DNA of 64,000 nucleotides, taken from NCBI RefSeq assembly GCF_001562255.1, contig NZ_CP014301.1, forward strand, positions 4,805,501 through 4,869,500, in the 5' to 3' direction. A program made the position numbers and the translations under genes. Positions 7,933 through 16,668 of this stretch are shown piece by piece. Position 1 is the first letter of the stretch, and each line of letters begins with the position of its first letter. Below the pieces are notes generated by a model, which did not search any database, was not told the DNA's origin, and saw nothing but the letters and a program-made list of their open reading frames with translations. The stretch comes from Bosea sp. PAMC 26642. Its GTDB lineage: Bacteria > Pseudomonadota > Alphaproteobacteria > Rhizobiales > Beijerinckiaceae.

Positions 7933-9219
7933 TCAGGCGTCGAAGGTCGGCGTCTTGTCGTAGGGCTCGAGCTTGCAGAGCTTGGCGGAGTCCGTGTCGC
8001 GCACGTCGTCCGGCTTGGCATGGCTCAGGATCTCGAAGAGATCGTCCTTCTCCTTCGGCGCGCGGTTGGCGGTGGCGAGGTAGATGGTCTGCTGGACCTG
8101 ATGCGTGTCGGCGTCGATCGACGCGTCGAAATGCTGCATCCGGTCCCTGGCCGGCATCTTGTGGCCTTCGAGCGCCTTGATCACGGCGATATTGCTGGTC
8201 GTGCCGGCTCGTTCCACGGCCGACAGCAGCTCGCGCACCGACATGTAGCCATTGTAGAAGACGTTGCCCGGCGAGCGCATGGCCGTCTCGGGGTACATCG
8301 TCTGGTAGCGCTTGACGAAGTCGGCGACGCCGGGAAGGTCGAGGCGGTAGTACCAGGTGGTGCCGAAGACGCCGAAGAGGTTGTCGACCGGCAGGCCGTA
8401 GACGTCGTCCCAATCCTGCTGGCTGTTGATCCAGGCCGGCTTGTCGCCCATGCCGAGCTGCGCGACCTGCTGGCGCATCGCCTTCTGGTCGTCGCCGCCG
8501 ATCGCCGCCGAGATGACGCCGGGCTTGCGCTGCTGCACCTTCAGCAGGGCAGAGGTGAAGTCGCGCGTTCCCTGCGGGATCAGGACCTCTTCCATGACCT
8601 TGCCGCCATATTCGGCGAGCAGGGCCTTGGTCGCCTTGGCAGTATCGTGACCCCAGACATAGTCGTTGGTCAGCAGCATCCAGTCGGGCCCGAAGCGCTC
8701 GATCGCGCTCTTGACCGCGGCCTTGGCGAAGTTGGTGCCGTTGCCGTCGAAGACGAACTTGACGCGGTGGCAGTTCTGGCCGGCCTCGGTCGGCGAGGAC
8801 GAGTTCGTGTTGATGTAGATCACGCCGTATTTCTGCGCGACCTGGCTGATCGCGTTGGCAACGCCGGAATGGACCGCGCCGACCAGAAAACCGCATTGCT
8901 CGCGGCTGATCATACGCTCCGCGACGCGGCTGCCGGTGGCGGCCGTCGTCTCCGTGTCTATGTGGACGAACTCGACCTTGCGGCCCAGGACGCCGCCGCG
9001 CTCATTGGCCTCGGCAATCGCCATCATCATGCCGCGTTTGTCGCTGGCGCCGGAGTTCGCATACATCCCGCTGGCATCGGCCGTGATGCCGATCCGGAGC
9101 GGTTTGGCCGCGCCTTGCGCCCAGACGCGATTATGCTTCCAAGGGCCGGCAAACAGCGAGACCGCGGAAGTGGCACCTGCGGCTAGCAGAACGCGCCGTG
9201 AAATCGTGTTCTTCGACAT
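7933..9219 (-). CDS. ABC transporter substrate-binding protein, Tat-exported
   Basis: A 428-residue periplasmic binding protein of the Peripla_BP_6 (Leu/Ile/Val-binding) type. The N-terminus MSKNTISRRVLLAAGATSAV has a twin-arginine-like SRRVLL motif and a hydrophobic stretch ending near VWAQG, so Tat export is likely. The mature part begins PLRIGITADASGMYANSG as usual for the family. GGGAGG lies a few bases before the ATG. It is the first gene of the operon (binding protein, livH, livM, livG, livF, short ATPase, SDR, ALDH) and faces a divergent RpiR regulator. The ligand is unknown; the two downstream dehydrogenases argue for a compound with an alcohol or aldehyde group (inference). Confidence 0.92.
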   Translation of the reverse strand: MSKNTISRRVLLAAGATSAVSLFAGPWKHNRVWAQGAAKPLRIGITADASGMYANSGASDKRGMMMAIAEANERGGVLGRKVEFVHIDTETTAATGSRVAERMISREQCGFLVGAVHSGVANAISQVAQKYGVIYINTNSSSPTEAGQNCHRVKFVFDGNGTNFAKAAVKSAIERFGPDWMLLTNDYVWGHDTAKATKALLAEYGGKVMEEVLIPQGTRDFTSALLKVQQRKPGVISAAIGGDDQKAMRQQVAQLGMGDKPAWINSQQDWDDVYGLPVDNLFGVFGTTWYYRLDLPGVADFVKRYQTMYPETAMRSPGNVFYNGYMSVRELLSAVERAGTTSNIAVIKALEGHKMPARDRMQHFDASIDADTHQVQQTIYLATANRAPKEKDDLFEILSHAKPDDVRDTDSAKLCKLEPYDKTPTFDA

Positions 9220-9292
9220 CGTTGTCCTCCCCGAAACGGACGGGCTTATGCCCGCCTCCTGTCTGATCGAAAGTCAGAACTAATTTTCAAAG

Positions 9293-9320
9293 AGCATGAA
9301 TATTTTTTCAGTCATGTCAA
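9293..9320 (-). promoter_or_regulatory. Candidate promoter of the Liv-type operon
   Basis: On the minus strand a perfect TTGACA (9320-9315) is followed after 16 bases by CATGCT, a weak -10, inside an AT-rich patch. It lies about 75-100 bases before the binding-protein start. The -35 match is exact but the -10 is poor, so this is tentative. Confidence 0.35.
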
Positions 9321-9369
9321 CTGGTGGTGCAAATTTGGTGCTTTGCGTGGCATGGCGCATAGGATAGAA

Positions 9370-9393
9370 GAATGAATGAACGAAAATTCATTC
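9370..9393. promoter_or_regulatory. Inverted repeat across the rpiR start codon
   Basis: GAATGAAT (9370-9377) and ATTCATTC (9386-9393) form a perfect eight-base inverted repeat with an eight-base spacer, and the ATG of the RpiR-type gene lies inside it. This is a good candidate operator for autoregulation. A second dyad, GAAA (9269-9272) and TTTC (9285-9288), lies nearer the ABC operon. The repeat is seen; operator function is inferred. Confidence 0.45.
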
Positions 9394-10233
9394 AATCGAC
9401 GCGCCGTTTCATCCTCTTCCGGAGAGGTCGCACAGGAGACATTCGAGGCGCTGCGCCAGCGTCTTCGCAACCGCTTCGATCAGCTCAGCCCGCATCTGCA
9501 ACGCATCGCGCGGTCGGCGCTGGAAAAGCCCAACGACTTTGCCTTGAACACCGTGGTCGTCATCGCGGGCGACCTTGAGGTGCAGCCATCGACGCTGATC
9601 CGCTTTGCCAAGGAGTTCGGCTACAGCGGCTTCTCCGAGATGCAACGTGTCTTCCGCCTGCGCCTGATCGAGGGCGCTCCCCGCGCCCGCGAGGAGGTTT
9701 TCGCCCGGCAGACGTCCCCGCGCGAGGCGCGGGATTTCGGCGGCCTGCTCAGCGGCTGCGTCGATGCGCTCATCGCCTCGCTGGAGGATCTGCGGCGGAC
9801 CGTTTCGCCGGAGTCGCTGGAGCAGGCGACGCAGATGCTGCGCCAGGCCGAGCATGTCTACATTGCGGGCTTGCGCCGATCGAGGCCGATCGCGACCTAT
9901 CTCGCCTATGGGCTGACGCGCTGCGAGCGGCAGTGCAGCCTGCTCGATTTCGGCAGCGGCATGGCGGCCGAACAGATCGCCACCATGCGGTCCAGCGACC
10001 TTCTCGTGGCGATCGCGTTCACGCCCTACACGCAGTCGGTGGTCGATATCACGCTCGACTCCCATCTCAGCGGCAAGCGCATCCTTGTCCTGACGGACGT
10101 GCCCGAGAGCCCTCTGGCCCGCCACGCCGACCTGACCTTCCTCGTCGACAATTCCACCACGAGCCAGTTCAGGCCGATTTCAGGGGCGATCGCACTGGTC
10201 CAGACCTTGATTACCGGCCTTGGCACCGGGTGA
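9376..10233 (+). CDS. MurR/RpiR-family transcriptional regulator (HTH + SIS)
   Basis: A 285-residue regulator. Residues about 25-105 form the RpiR helix-turn-helix domain (LRNRFDQLSPHLQRIARSAL, then QPSTLIRFAKEFGYSGFSEMQ), and about 140-270 form a SIS domain (HVYIAGLRRSRPIATYLAYGL) that normally senses a phosphorylated sugar or similar ligand. It is divergent from the ABC/dehydrogenase operon with about 150 bases between them, so it most likely controls that operon and possibly itself through the inverted repeat over its start. The ligand is unknown. Confidence 0.9.
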   Translation: MNENSFNRRAVSSSSGEVAQETFEALRQRLRNRFDQLSPHLQRIARSALEKPNDFALNTVVVIAGDLEVQPSTLIRFAKEFGYSGFSEMQRVFRLRLIEGAPRAREEVFARQTSPREARDFGGLLSGCVDALIASLEDLRRTVSPESLEQATQMLRQAEHVYIAGLRRSRPIATYLAYGLTRCERQCSLLDFGSGMAAEQIATMRSSDLLVAIAFTPYTQSVVDITLDSHLSGKRILVLTDVPESPLARHADLTFLVDNSTTSQFRPISGAIALVQTLITGLGTG

Positions 10234-10667
10234 AGCGACGAGCTTCGACGAGGCAGAAGCGAGCGGGGTGAGCAAAATCGACGAATGGCGGGCATAGCGT
10301 ATTGCAATCGCTGGCCGTCAATGTCGATGGTTCGGCGGCCTGCGGTTTGTCCAGTTCCCGCTAGGGCTTCGCGAACCTCCGGTGCGCTAATCTGGACCAA
10401 GCCCCCCGCGTCCTAGTCACGAGCTGCGCGACCAAACGGCGGCTACGACTTGGACCTGATCGTATCGAGGGTGGCTGCCTTCGTGGCCTCTTGCCGCGCT
10501 TCACGGTGGCGCCATGCAATTGGATGACGCCAGCCGTCGCCATTACTCTAGAAATTCCACTCAGGTGATTTGGACAACGATGCCATCCATTGAGAAGGCC
10601 TCTTTAACGAGGCAAATCCATGCCGGTGGGGCGAGGCGAACAAACAGCTTATGAAGGAGGCGGGAAC
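10234..10667. other. Intergenic stretch with no supported gene
   Basis: This 434-base gap follows the RpiR-type gene. I see only short frames with no family match and no ribosome sites that would mark a start. Weak stems occur (for example GCCTC-TTTAAC-GAGGC near 10600). A minus-strand frame near 10440-10540 reads like a protein tail (WRHREARQEATKAATLDTIR) without any gene body, which may be a remnant. Confidence 0.4.
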
Positions 10668-11369
10668 ATGCCTGACAATACACTTCCGGCGCCAAAATTT
10701 CCGCTAGAGGGCGAGTTGCGGCTTAAATGGGAGCTGCTCTTCGCTGCGAACCATTTTCAGCGCGTCTTCAACGTCAGCCTGTTTCCATTCATCGGCCGTG
10801 TTGTAAAGGTATTCACTCCTCCGGCATCTGCTGGTCTCTTGTTCGAATTTCGCGCGGGAATGCGAGATACTTTCGCTGCTCTTGTGAACAAACGCGCTTT
10901 CCCTCCGGAGACACTTAACGAGGCTATTCGGGCGGTGGTGCCAGGTGCCGGTAAGGTCGTTCCCGATGATCCTGGCGTCGATCACCGAGACAGATGGTGG
11001 CGTCAGGCTGCGGCCGGCGCCGCCATCGGTCAGAGTTTCCGCGAGGAAGGAACCAGCACCGGTCTCCACATCGCCTTCAACAAGACCCTCTGCGATGTGC
11101 ATGTCGATCGAAATGGGTTCGTGATTAACGGCGACGGCTCCACTCATTGGGATCTGAACGGCCTGTTGCGCCATCTCACGATCGATCTCGCGGGGGACAA
11201 GGCGACCTGGGCCGTTCACTCCGCTGTTTTGCTCGATCGCCGGCGCCGGCCTATCGTTCAGGCAACCATAGGCCCGTGGTTCGCCGTTGACCTTCCGGCG
11301 CGGGACGCAAACGACCGCACGGCCGTGAAGGTCGGCATTCAAATATCGGGCACGTTCGGAAGCCGCTGA
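10668..11369 (+). CDS. Hypothetical protein, no family recognised
   Basis: A 233-residue soluble protein that I do not recognise. The ATG at 10668 has a strong site, GAAGGAGG, at 10653-10660; an in-frame upstream ATG at 10620 has none. There is no signal peptide or membrane segment. The middle holds HIAFNKTLCDVHVDRNGFVI, a compact pattern with His, Cys and acidic residues that might bind metal (inference). Codon use is somewhat less GC-biased than its neighbours. It stands alone between the RpiR regulator and the convergent caspase/FGE gene. Confidence 0.65.
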   Translation: MPDNTLPAPKFPLEGELRLKWELLFAANHFQRVFNVSLFPFIGRVVKVFTPPASAGLLFEFRAGMRDTFAALVNKRAFPPETLNEAIRAVVPGAGKVVPDDPGVDHRDRWWRQAAAGAAIGQSFREEGTSTGLHIAFNKTLCDVHVDRNGFVINGDGSTHWDLNGLLRHLTIDLAGDKATWAVHSAVLLDRRRRPIVQATIGPWFAVDLPARDANDRTAVKVGIQISGTFGSR

Positions 11370-11522
11370 AGAGCATTTCGGCATTTCGCGACGTACGCAT
11401 CTGTCATTCGCAGAAAGCGACCCGCGAAACCGGCAAAAGCCTGCCCGATTTGGCATCGATTTACAGGCCCTGCGTGCCGCAAGAACCCGGTGGCCAAAGC
11501 ACGACAAAGCCGCCGGCGGGTG

Positions 11523-13286
11523 TCAGGGCTCGCGCAGGACCCGGAAGCCATTGGTATAAAACCGCACATCGGTTTCGTATTTGAAACGCGCCGCCGAGCG
11601 CAGATAACGTGGGTCGTTGTTGAACGAACCGCCGCGCAGGACGCGCTCGCGGCAGGCTGGTGTTGTGTAGGCGCTGCCGTCGCGCGGGGCGGCGCGATAG
11701 CTTTCGCTCCAGCAATCGGCGACCCATTCCGCGGCGTTGCCGGCCATGTCGTAAAGGCCGAAAGCATTGGCCGGAAATTGGCCCACCTCTACCGTCTGCT
11801 TGCGGGCTTGCGCGTTGCAGCCGACGCAATTGGCCTGCTCCTTGTCGAGCGTCCGGCCCCAGGGATAGGTCGCAGTCGAGCCGGCGCGGGCAGCGTATTC
11901 CCATTCGGCCTCGCTCGGCAGGCGATATTTGCGTTTCGTCTTGAGCGAGAGCCACGCCGTATAGGCAACGGCGTCGTTCCAATGGATGTCGGTCACCGGG
12001 CGCTGGCCGCGGCCGAGATTGCGATCGCTCGGTCGGTAGGTGCAGCCGCCCTGATCGACGCAGGCATCCCATTCGGCGAAGGTGACCTCGCGCGTGCCGA
12101 GATGGAAGCCGTTCCGGATCGTGACCGAATGGACCGGCTTCTCGAACTCGAAGAGTTCGTTGGAGCCCATTTCGAAGCTGCCCGGCGGTATCAGCGTCAG
12201 TTCCGGACAGTCTTCGCAATCGCGGGTCGTTTTCTCCGCCCCGCTGACGCTCACCGGCCGGCCGGGCGTTGCTGCGGCGAGGCTGGCACTCGAGGCTCCG
12301 GCCTTGTTGCGAAAAAGCTGCTCGCGCGCTTTGGCCAGCGCAGTGAAACGGCCGTTCGGATAGGCGTCGAGATAGGCACGATACTCCGCGGCGTTCTCGC
12401 TCGTCTTGATCGTGTCCCAGAACGACAGTTCGTAAGCGTCGGGGCGGCCAGCCTGGGCTGGAAAGTCGGGAATCGGGATCACGGCGCGGCTGTTCTGCGC
12501 GGTTTCGGCCGGCCGCCCCGGCACCGTCACGACCAGCCCTTTCGGCGGAAGGGATGAAAGCCAGAGCGGCGGATGGCGGCGCGCCTGCCGGGCCATCGCA
12601 TCGCGGGTGCGGCTCAGCGCCACCGTCATGTCGAGATTGGGCGTGCGGATCGCCTTCAGCCATTCCGCGACGGCGGCCGTTTCGCGGCCGGTTTCACTGG
12701 TGATGCGGCCGGGCGGCGCCGAGGAGACAACCGCGATGGTCTCCATGCGATCGACAGGCGCCAGGCCCTTCAAACCGCCGCCGATCGCCTCCTGCCAGGG
12801 ATTTTCGCGACTGGCGTCGACAAACACGGTAGCGCTGAGCGGACGCGAAACGATCAGCGGATCGAGGATCAGGTCGAGATCGATCACCTGGCGGGCGACA
12901 TCCTGTGTCGATTGCGGGGAGGTGTTCACGGGCACCAGGAAGTTGCGGCCGCGCAGCTGCACGGCTTGGCCGGCGTAGAACACGACCGCCACGCCGCCGC
13001 GCCGGAGCTTGCGGCTGAAACTCTCGATTGCCGCCTGCATGTCGGCGCGGTTGCCGTTTTCCACCGTGACGACGTCGAAGCGACCCTGCCGCAGCGCCTC
13101 GGCAACCAGGCGGGCGTCGCCCGCTGCCTCGGAGGCGTTGGCGCGCCCGTAAGCCGAGTTGCCGATGACCAGCGCAACCCGGGCCGGCTCCGGCGCGATG
13201 GCCGGCTGGGCGAAGGCGGGCAGGGTCAGGCAGGCCCAGGCGAGGGCCAGAAATGCACGCTGGCAGGCTCGAATCATCGCATCCAT
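11523..13286 (-). CDS. Caspase-fold/FGE-fold fusion with substituted catalytic residues
   Basis: A secreted 587-residue fusion. Residues 1-27 are a signal peptide ending in LTLPAFAQ. A caspase (peptidase C14) domain follows, opening ARVALVIGNSAYGR. Where active members have YAGHG and DAC, this one has YAGQAV (Gln about 107) and VDASRENP (Ser about 159), so both dyad residues are replaced. The C-terminal third is an SUMF1/formylglycine-generating-enzyme fold (LIPPGSFEMGS, WEYAARAG, MAGNAAEWV, RVLRGGSFNN, GFRVLREP), but the segment after GGSF that holds the two active cysteines of true FGEs has none. The protein is probably a binding or scaffold protein in the periplasm. An upstream ATG (13304) and GTG (13325) are alternative starts. 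It follows two DUF4399 genes on the same strand. Confidence 0.85.
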   Translation of the reverse strand: MDAMIRACQRAFLALAWACLTLPAFAQPAIAPEPARVALVIGNSAYGRANASEAAGDARLVAEALRQGRFDVVTVENGNRADMQAAIESFSRKLRRGGVAVVFYAGQAVQLRGRNFLVPVNTSPQSTQDVARQVIDLDLILDPLIVSRPLSATVFVDASRENPWQEAIGGGLKGLAPVDRMETIAVVSSAPPGRITSETGRETAAVAEWLKAIRTPNLDMTVALSRTRDAMARQARRHPPLWLSSLPPKGLVVTVPGRPAETAQNSRAVIPIPDFPAQAGRPDAYELSFWDTIKTSENAAEYRAYLDAYPNGRFTALAKAREQLFRNKAGASSASLAAATPGRPVSVSGAEKTTRDCEDCPELTLIPPGSFEMGSNELFEFEKPVHSVTIRNGFHLGTREVTFAEWDACVDQGGCTYRPSDRNLGRGQRPVTDIHWNDAVAYTAWLSLKTKRKYRLPSEAEWEYAARAGSTATYPWGRTLDKEQANCVGCNAQARKQTVEVGQFPANAFGLYDMAGNAAEWVADCWSESYRAAPRDGSAYTTPACRERVLRGGSFNNDPRYLRSAARFKYETDVRFYTNGFRVLREP

Positions 13287-13337
13287 CTTCGTCACCGGCT
13301 CCATGCGGCCGGCCGGGCACGGCACCGCTTCACGGGT

Positions 13338-13793
13338 TCAGCGAACATACACTTTAATCTTGTTCGACATTACGGGAGGATTGTGCGGCGTGTGGCCGTG
13401 GTCGCCGAGCAGAAGCTGCAAGGTGTGGGGTCCCTTGGGCAGCGTCACGACAACCTCGGTCTGGCCGTTGCCGAGATGGATATGGTTGTAATCGGATGGG
13501 ATCGGCTGATCCGGCGGGCCGGGATCGACATCGATCAGCAGATGGTGGTGACCGGTTAGCGGCTTGTCGGTTCCGGCGGGCGCGACGCCCATCTCCTTCA
13601 GACCCATCCGCACGGTGAAGCGTTCCGGCACGCTCAGCCCGTCGAGCGGATAATGGAAATACACCAGGGCGCCGCGCGGCGCCGTCTGGCGCAACGCGGT
13701 CTGGGCGCGGGCTCCCATCGAAGCCAGCGCCGCCGCCATCACGAGAGCTAGGCCTGCGAGCTTCATCGCGGCGGGCATGGACACGGTTGTCAT
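13338..13793 (-). CDS. DUF4399 domain protein, secreted
   Basis: A 151-residue protein with an N-terminal signal peptide (hydrophobic core LAGLALVMAAALASM, cleavage after GARAQ) and one DUF4399 domain. The domain shows the family's His-rich pattern: GHHHLLID, then NHIHLGNGQTE, then GDHGHTPHNPPV. The clustered histidines suggest metal binding, but this is inference; the family has no firm function. Its ATG overlaps the stop of the three-domain DUF4399 gene by four bases, so the two are coupled. Confidence 0.85.
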   Translation of the reverse strand: MTTVSMPAAMKLAGLALVMAAALASMGARAQTALRQTAPRGALVYFHYPLDGLSVPERFTVRMGLKEMGVAPAGTDKPLTGHHHLLIDVDPGPPDQPIPSDYNHIHLGNGQTEVVVTLPKGPHTLQLLLGDHGHTPHNPPVMSNKIKVYVR

Positions 13794-15049
13794 CGGCGGC
13801 GCCCCGGGTTCCTGCGCGGGAAGCCGACGGTCACCTTGATTCGTTCCGACATGATCGGCGGGTCATGCGGAACGTGCTGGTCGTCGGCCAGGATCAACTG
13901 CAGCGTATGCTCGCCGGGCTTCAGGGTGATCCGCTTCTCGGTCTGGCCGCCGCCGAGATGAATGTGGTTGAGGTCGCTGGGAATTGCGACATCGAGCGCC
14001 GGCGTCGGCACGTCGACCAGGAGATGGTGATGGCCGGTGTTCGCCTTGGCGACACCGGCTGGCGCCACGCCCATATTGCGCAGGCCAAAGCGGATCGTCG
14101 AGGATGGATAGATTCTCTCGCCATTGCGCGGATAGATGAAATAGACCGCCGCATCGTTGGGCGCTGGCGTGCGTGTCGATTTGCCGGCCTCGCTGCCGGC
14201 TGCTGTAGGCGGCGCGCTCACGGCTGCGATGACGCGGACCCTGATCTTCTGCGACATCACCGGCGGATCATGCGGCACATGCTCGTGGTCGGCCATCAGC
14301 AACTGCAGCGTATGCTCCCCCGGCGGCAGGTTGAGCTCGACCTCGGTCTGGCCACGGCCGAAATGCAGATGGTTGAAATCGCTGGGAATCTCGCGGTCGA
14401 GCGGCGGCAGTTCCGTATCGATCAGCAGATGGTGGTGGCCGGCACGGTCCTGCTTGGTGCCGGCTGGCGAAATCGCGATGTTCTCGACGCCGAACCGGAT
14501 CCTGGCGCGCGGCGGGATGGTCGCTCCGTCCTTGAGGTCGAGGAAGAAGACCTTGGCATTGGGCGCCGCGACGGAACGCGGCGCTTCGTTCGCATCGGCG
14601 ACGACCTCCACCTCGATCCGTTCAGACACCACCGGCGGATCATGGGCGACGTGGTTGTGGTCGGCGAACAGCAATTGCAGGCTGTGGCGGCCGGGCGTCA
14701 GGGCGATCTCGGTCTCGGTCTGGCCGCCGCCGAAATGCAGATGGTTGAAGTCGCTCGGGATCGGCTGGTCGAGCGCGGGCAGGGGGGTATCGATCAGCAG
14801 ATGATGGTGCCCGGCGTTGCGCCGCGCCGTTCCGGCCGGCACGACCTCCATGCCCGCAATCGCGAACCGGACCTTCAGCCGGGTCGAGACGCGCGCGCCG
14901 CTGGCAAGATCGATGAAGGAAAGCTTCGTTCCGGGCGGCGCCGGGCTGCGCTGGCGCGGCCTTTCCTGGGCGACCAGGCCGACCGCCGACAGGGCAAGGC
15001 TCAGTACCACGCCGAGAGCCAGGATCGGCCGTACTCCGGGCATCGGCAT
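13790..15049 (-). CDS. Three tandem DUF4399 domains, secreted
   Basis: A 419-residue protein with a signal peptide (LALGVVLSLALSAVGLVAQ) and three DUF4399 domains at about residues 40-150, 165-273 and 300-408. Each repeats the same landmarks: PAGT or PAGV, GHHHLL(I/V)D, IPSD(F/L)NH(L/I)H, GGGQTE or GRGQTE, and a (D/A)DxxHVxHDPP stretch. The start at 15049 has GGGAGA just upstream; the longer frame to 15103 lacks one. With the next gene, four copies of the domain are co-expressed. A periplasmic, possibly metal-binding or ligand-displaying role is inferred. Confidence 0.85.
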   Translation of the reverse strand: MPMPGVRPILALGVVLSLALSAVGLVAQERPRQRSPAPPGTKLSFIDLASGARVSTRLKVRFAIAGMEVVPAGTARRNAGHHHLLIDTPLPALDQPIPSDFNHLHFGGGQTETEIALTPGRHSLQLLFADHNHVAHDPPVVSERIEVEVVADANEAPRSVAAPNAKVFFLDLKDGATIPPRARIRFGVENIAISPAGTKQDRAGHHHLLIDTELPPLDREIPSDFNHLHFGRGQTEVELNLPPGEHTLQLLMADHEHVPHDPPVMSQKIRVRVIAAVSAPPTAAGSEAGKSTRTPAPNDAAVYFIYPRNGERIYPSSTIRFGLRNMGVAPAGVAKANTGHHHLLVDVPTPALDVAIPSDLNHIHLGGGQTEKRITLKPGEHTLQLILADDQHVPHDPPIMSERIKVTVGFPRRNPGRRR

Positions 15050-15201
15050 GTCTCCCGCTGCAACCTGCGCATCAACGCTAGCAGTGTCCCATGTCAGCGG
15101 CAAGAATGGCGTAACGTAGTCATCTATTCGCCGGATGCAGAAACCGAATGAATCTGGATTTTTGACTTGAGGTTATGTAGCCTGCCCAAAGGAAGGCTTG
15201 A

Positions 15202-16668
15202 ATGAACGCCATCGTCACGATCTGCGCGTTGCTTGGCCTCGCGGCCCAGCTCGCGGTCGCTCCGGCCGCCGCGGCCGAGGAGCGTCGCGTTGCGCTGGTC
15301 GTCGGCAACTCCGCCTACCGTAACGCCCCGGCCTTGCCCAATACGGTCAATGATGCGCAGGACATGGCGGCGTCGTTGCGCAAGGTCGGCTTCGAGGTCG
15401 TCGACGGCGTCAATCTCGACAAGCGCGGCATGGACGAGGCGCTGACGCGCTTCGCGCGTCTGGCGCACGATGCCGATGCGGTGATGTTCTATTATGCCGG
15501 CCACGGCCTGCAGTTCAACGGCGAGAATTATCTCGTGCCCGTCGAGGCGCGAGTGGTCGACGAGGTCAGCGTCCAGTACGAGACGACGCGGCTGAATGAC
15601 GTCGTGACGGCGCTCGGCTTCGCCAAGGGCGTCAAGATCATGGTGCTCGACGCCTGCCGCAACAATCCCTTCGTCGGGCAGCTCGCCAGGAAGCAGGCCA
15701 CGCGCGGTTTCGCCGTCGGCAACGGCCTGGCGCCGATCGCGCGGGCCCAGGGCATGGTCACCGCCTATGCGACGCAGGCCAACGACGTCGCGGCCGACGG
15801 CAGCGGCCGCAACAGCCCGTTCACGGCTGCGCTGGTCCAGGAAATCCAGCAGCCGGGACTGGAAATTGCGACCATGTTCCGGCGCGTCCAGAAGGTCGTC
15901 TACGACGCCACCGGCGGGCGCCAGACTCCCGAATTATCGCTCTCGCTGCTTGGCGATTTCTACATCAATCGGGAAGAGACCGACATCGATGTCTGGCGCA
16001 AGATCCGCGCGAGCGACGATTCCGCACTGTTGAACGGCTTCATCCAACGCTTTCCCACGAGCTTCTTCACGGTCGATGCGCGCACCCGGCTTGACCTGAT
16101 CGAACGCCGCCTCACCGAGCAGAACGATCGCGAACGCATCGCGCTGCAGTTTGCGGCGCGCGAGAGGCAATTGCTCGAACGGCTCGAACAGGCGGAAAAG
16201 AGCCGTCAGCAGGCGGCGACCGAGCTGGCACGCCGCGAGAGCGAGCCGCCGCTACCGACGCCGCCGGCCAATGCATCGATCAGACTCGCTCCGCCCGCAG
16301 CCCGGCCGGGTCTCGACAAGACCGCTGCCGAGCAAGCCGAGCGCGAGCGCCTCGCCGGCGAGGTGAAGCGGCGGGAAACCGAACTCGCTGCGCTCGAAGG
16401 CGAGAAGCAACGCCTCCTGCAGGAGCGACAGGCGCAGGAGCAGGCCATGGCCGCCCGCCTGGGCACGCTGATCGTTTCGCCGCCTGAACGGGCCGGTCTG
16501 CCGCTCACCGCGCCGCCGCGCAGCGACCGTGTGCCGGTTGAGCGGAGACCTGCCGAAGCCCTCGTCTCCAATAAGCCGAGCACCAGTGTCTGCAGTGAGA
16601 TACTCCTCCGTGCCCAGATCGGCGATCTCTCGGCGGCCAACCGGGAGTTGTTGCTGCAATGCCGCTGA
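15202..16668 (+). CDS. Secreted caspase-family protein with intact His/Cys dyad
   Basis: A 488-residue protein with a signal peptide (cleavage near APAAAAEE) and a peptidase C14 caspase domain from about residue 28. The dyad is intact: YYAGHGLQ with His101 and VLDACRNNP with Cys152. An Arg/Glu/Gln-rich coiled coil spans about 310-415, containing two similar heptad-rich blocks around a Pro-rich linker, then a C-terminal tail with Cys residues (SVCSEILLRAQ). AAGGAAGG precedes the ATG. It is divergent from the DUF4399 genes and overlaps the following OmpA-like gene by ten bases. Caspase-like proteins cut after Arg/Lys or Asp; the target here is unknown. Confidence 0.88.
   Translation: MNAIVTICALLGLAAQLAVAPAAAAEERRVALVVGNSAYRNAPALPNTVNDAQDMAASLRKVGFEVVDGVNLDKRGMDEALTRFARLAHDADAVMFYYAGHGLQFNGENYLVPVEARVVDEVSVQYETTRLNDVVTALGFAKGVKIMVLDACRNNPFVGQLARKQATRGFAVGNGLAPIARAQGMVTAYATQANDVAADGSGRNSPFTAALVQEIQQPGLEIATMFRRVQKVVYDATGGRQTPELSLSLLGDFYINREETDIDVWRKIRASDDSALLNGFIQRFPTSFFTVDARTRLDLIERRLTEQNDRERIALQFAARERQLLERLEQAEKSRQQAATELARRESEPPLPTPPANASIRLAPPAARPGLDKTAAEQAERERLAGEVKRRETELAALEGEKQRLLQERQAQEQAMAARLGTLIVSPPERAGLPLTAPPRSDRVPVERRPAEALVSNKPSTSVCSEILLRAQIGDLSAANRELLLQCR

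Noticed and set aside
10234..10667. Possible small genes in the gap after the RpiR regulator
   Set aside because: Short frames on both strands lack ribosome sites and recognisable sequence; one minus-strand tail-like stretch has no gene body.
11523..13286. Diversity-generating retroelement target, given the C-type-lectin-like FGE fold at the C-terminus
   Set aside because: No reverse transcriptase or template repeat is present in the window.
11523..16668. Caspase-gasdermin or other intracellular abortive-infection system
   Set aside because: Both caspase-fold proteins have signal peptides and no gasdermin-like, CARD or other sensor gene is adjacent.
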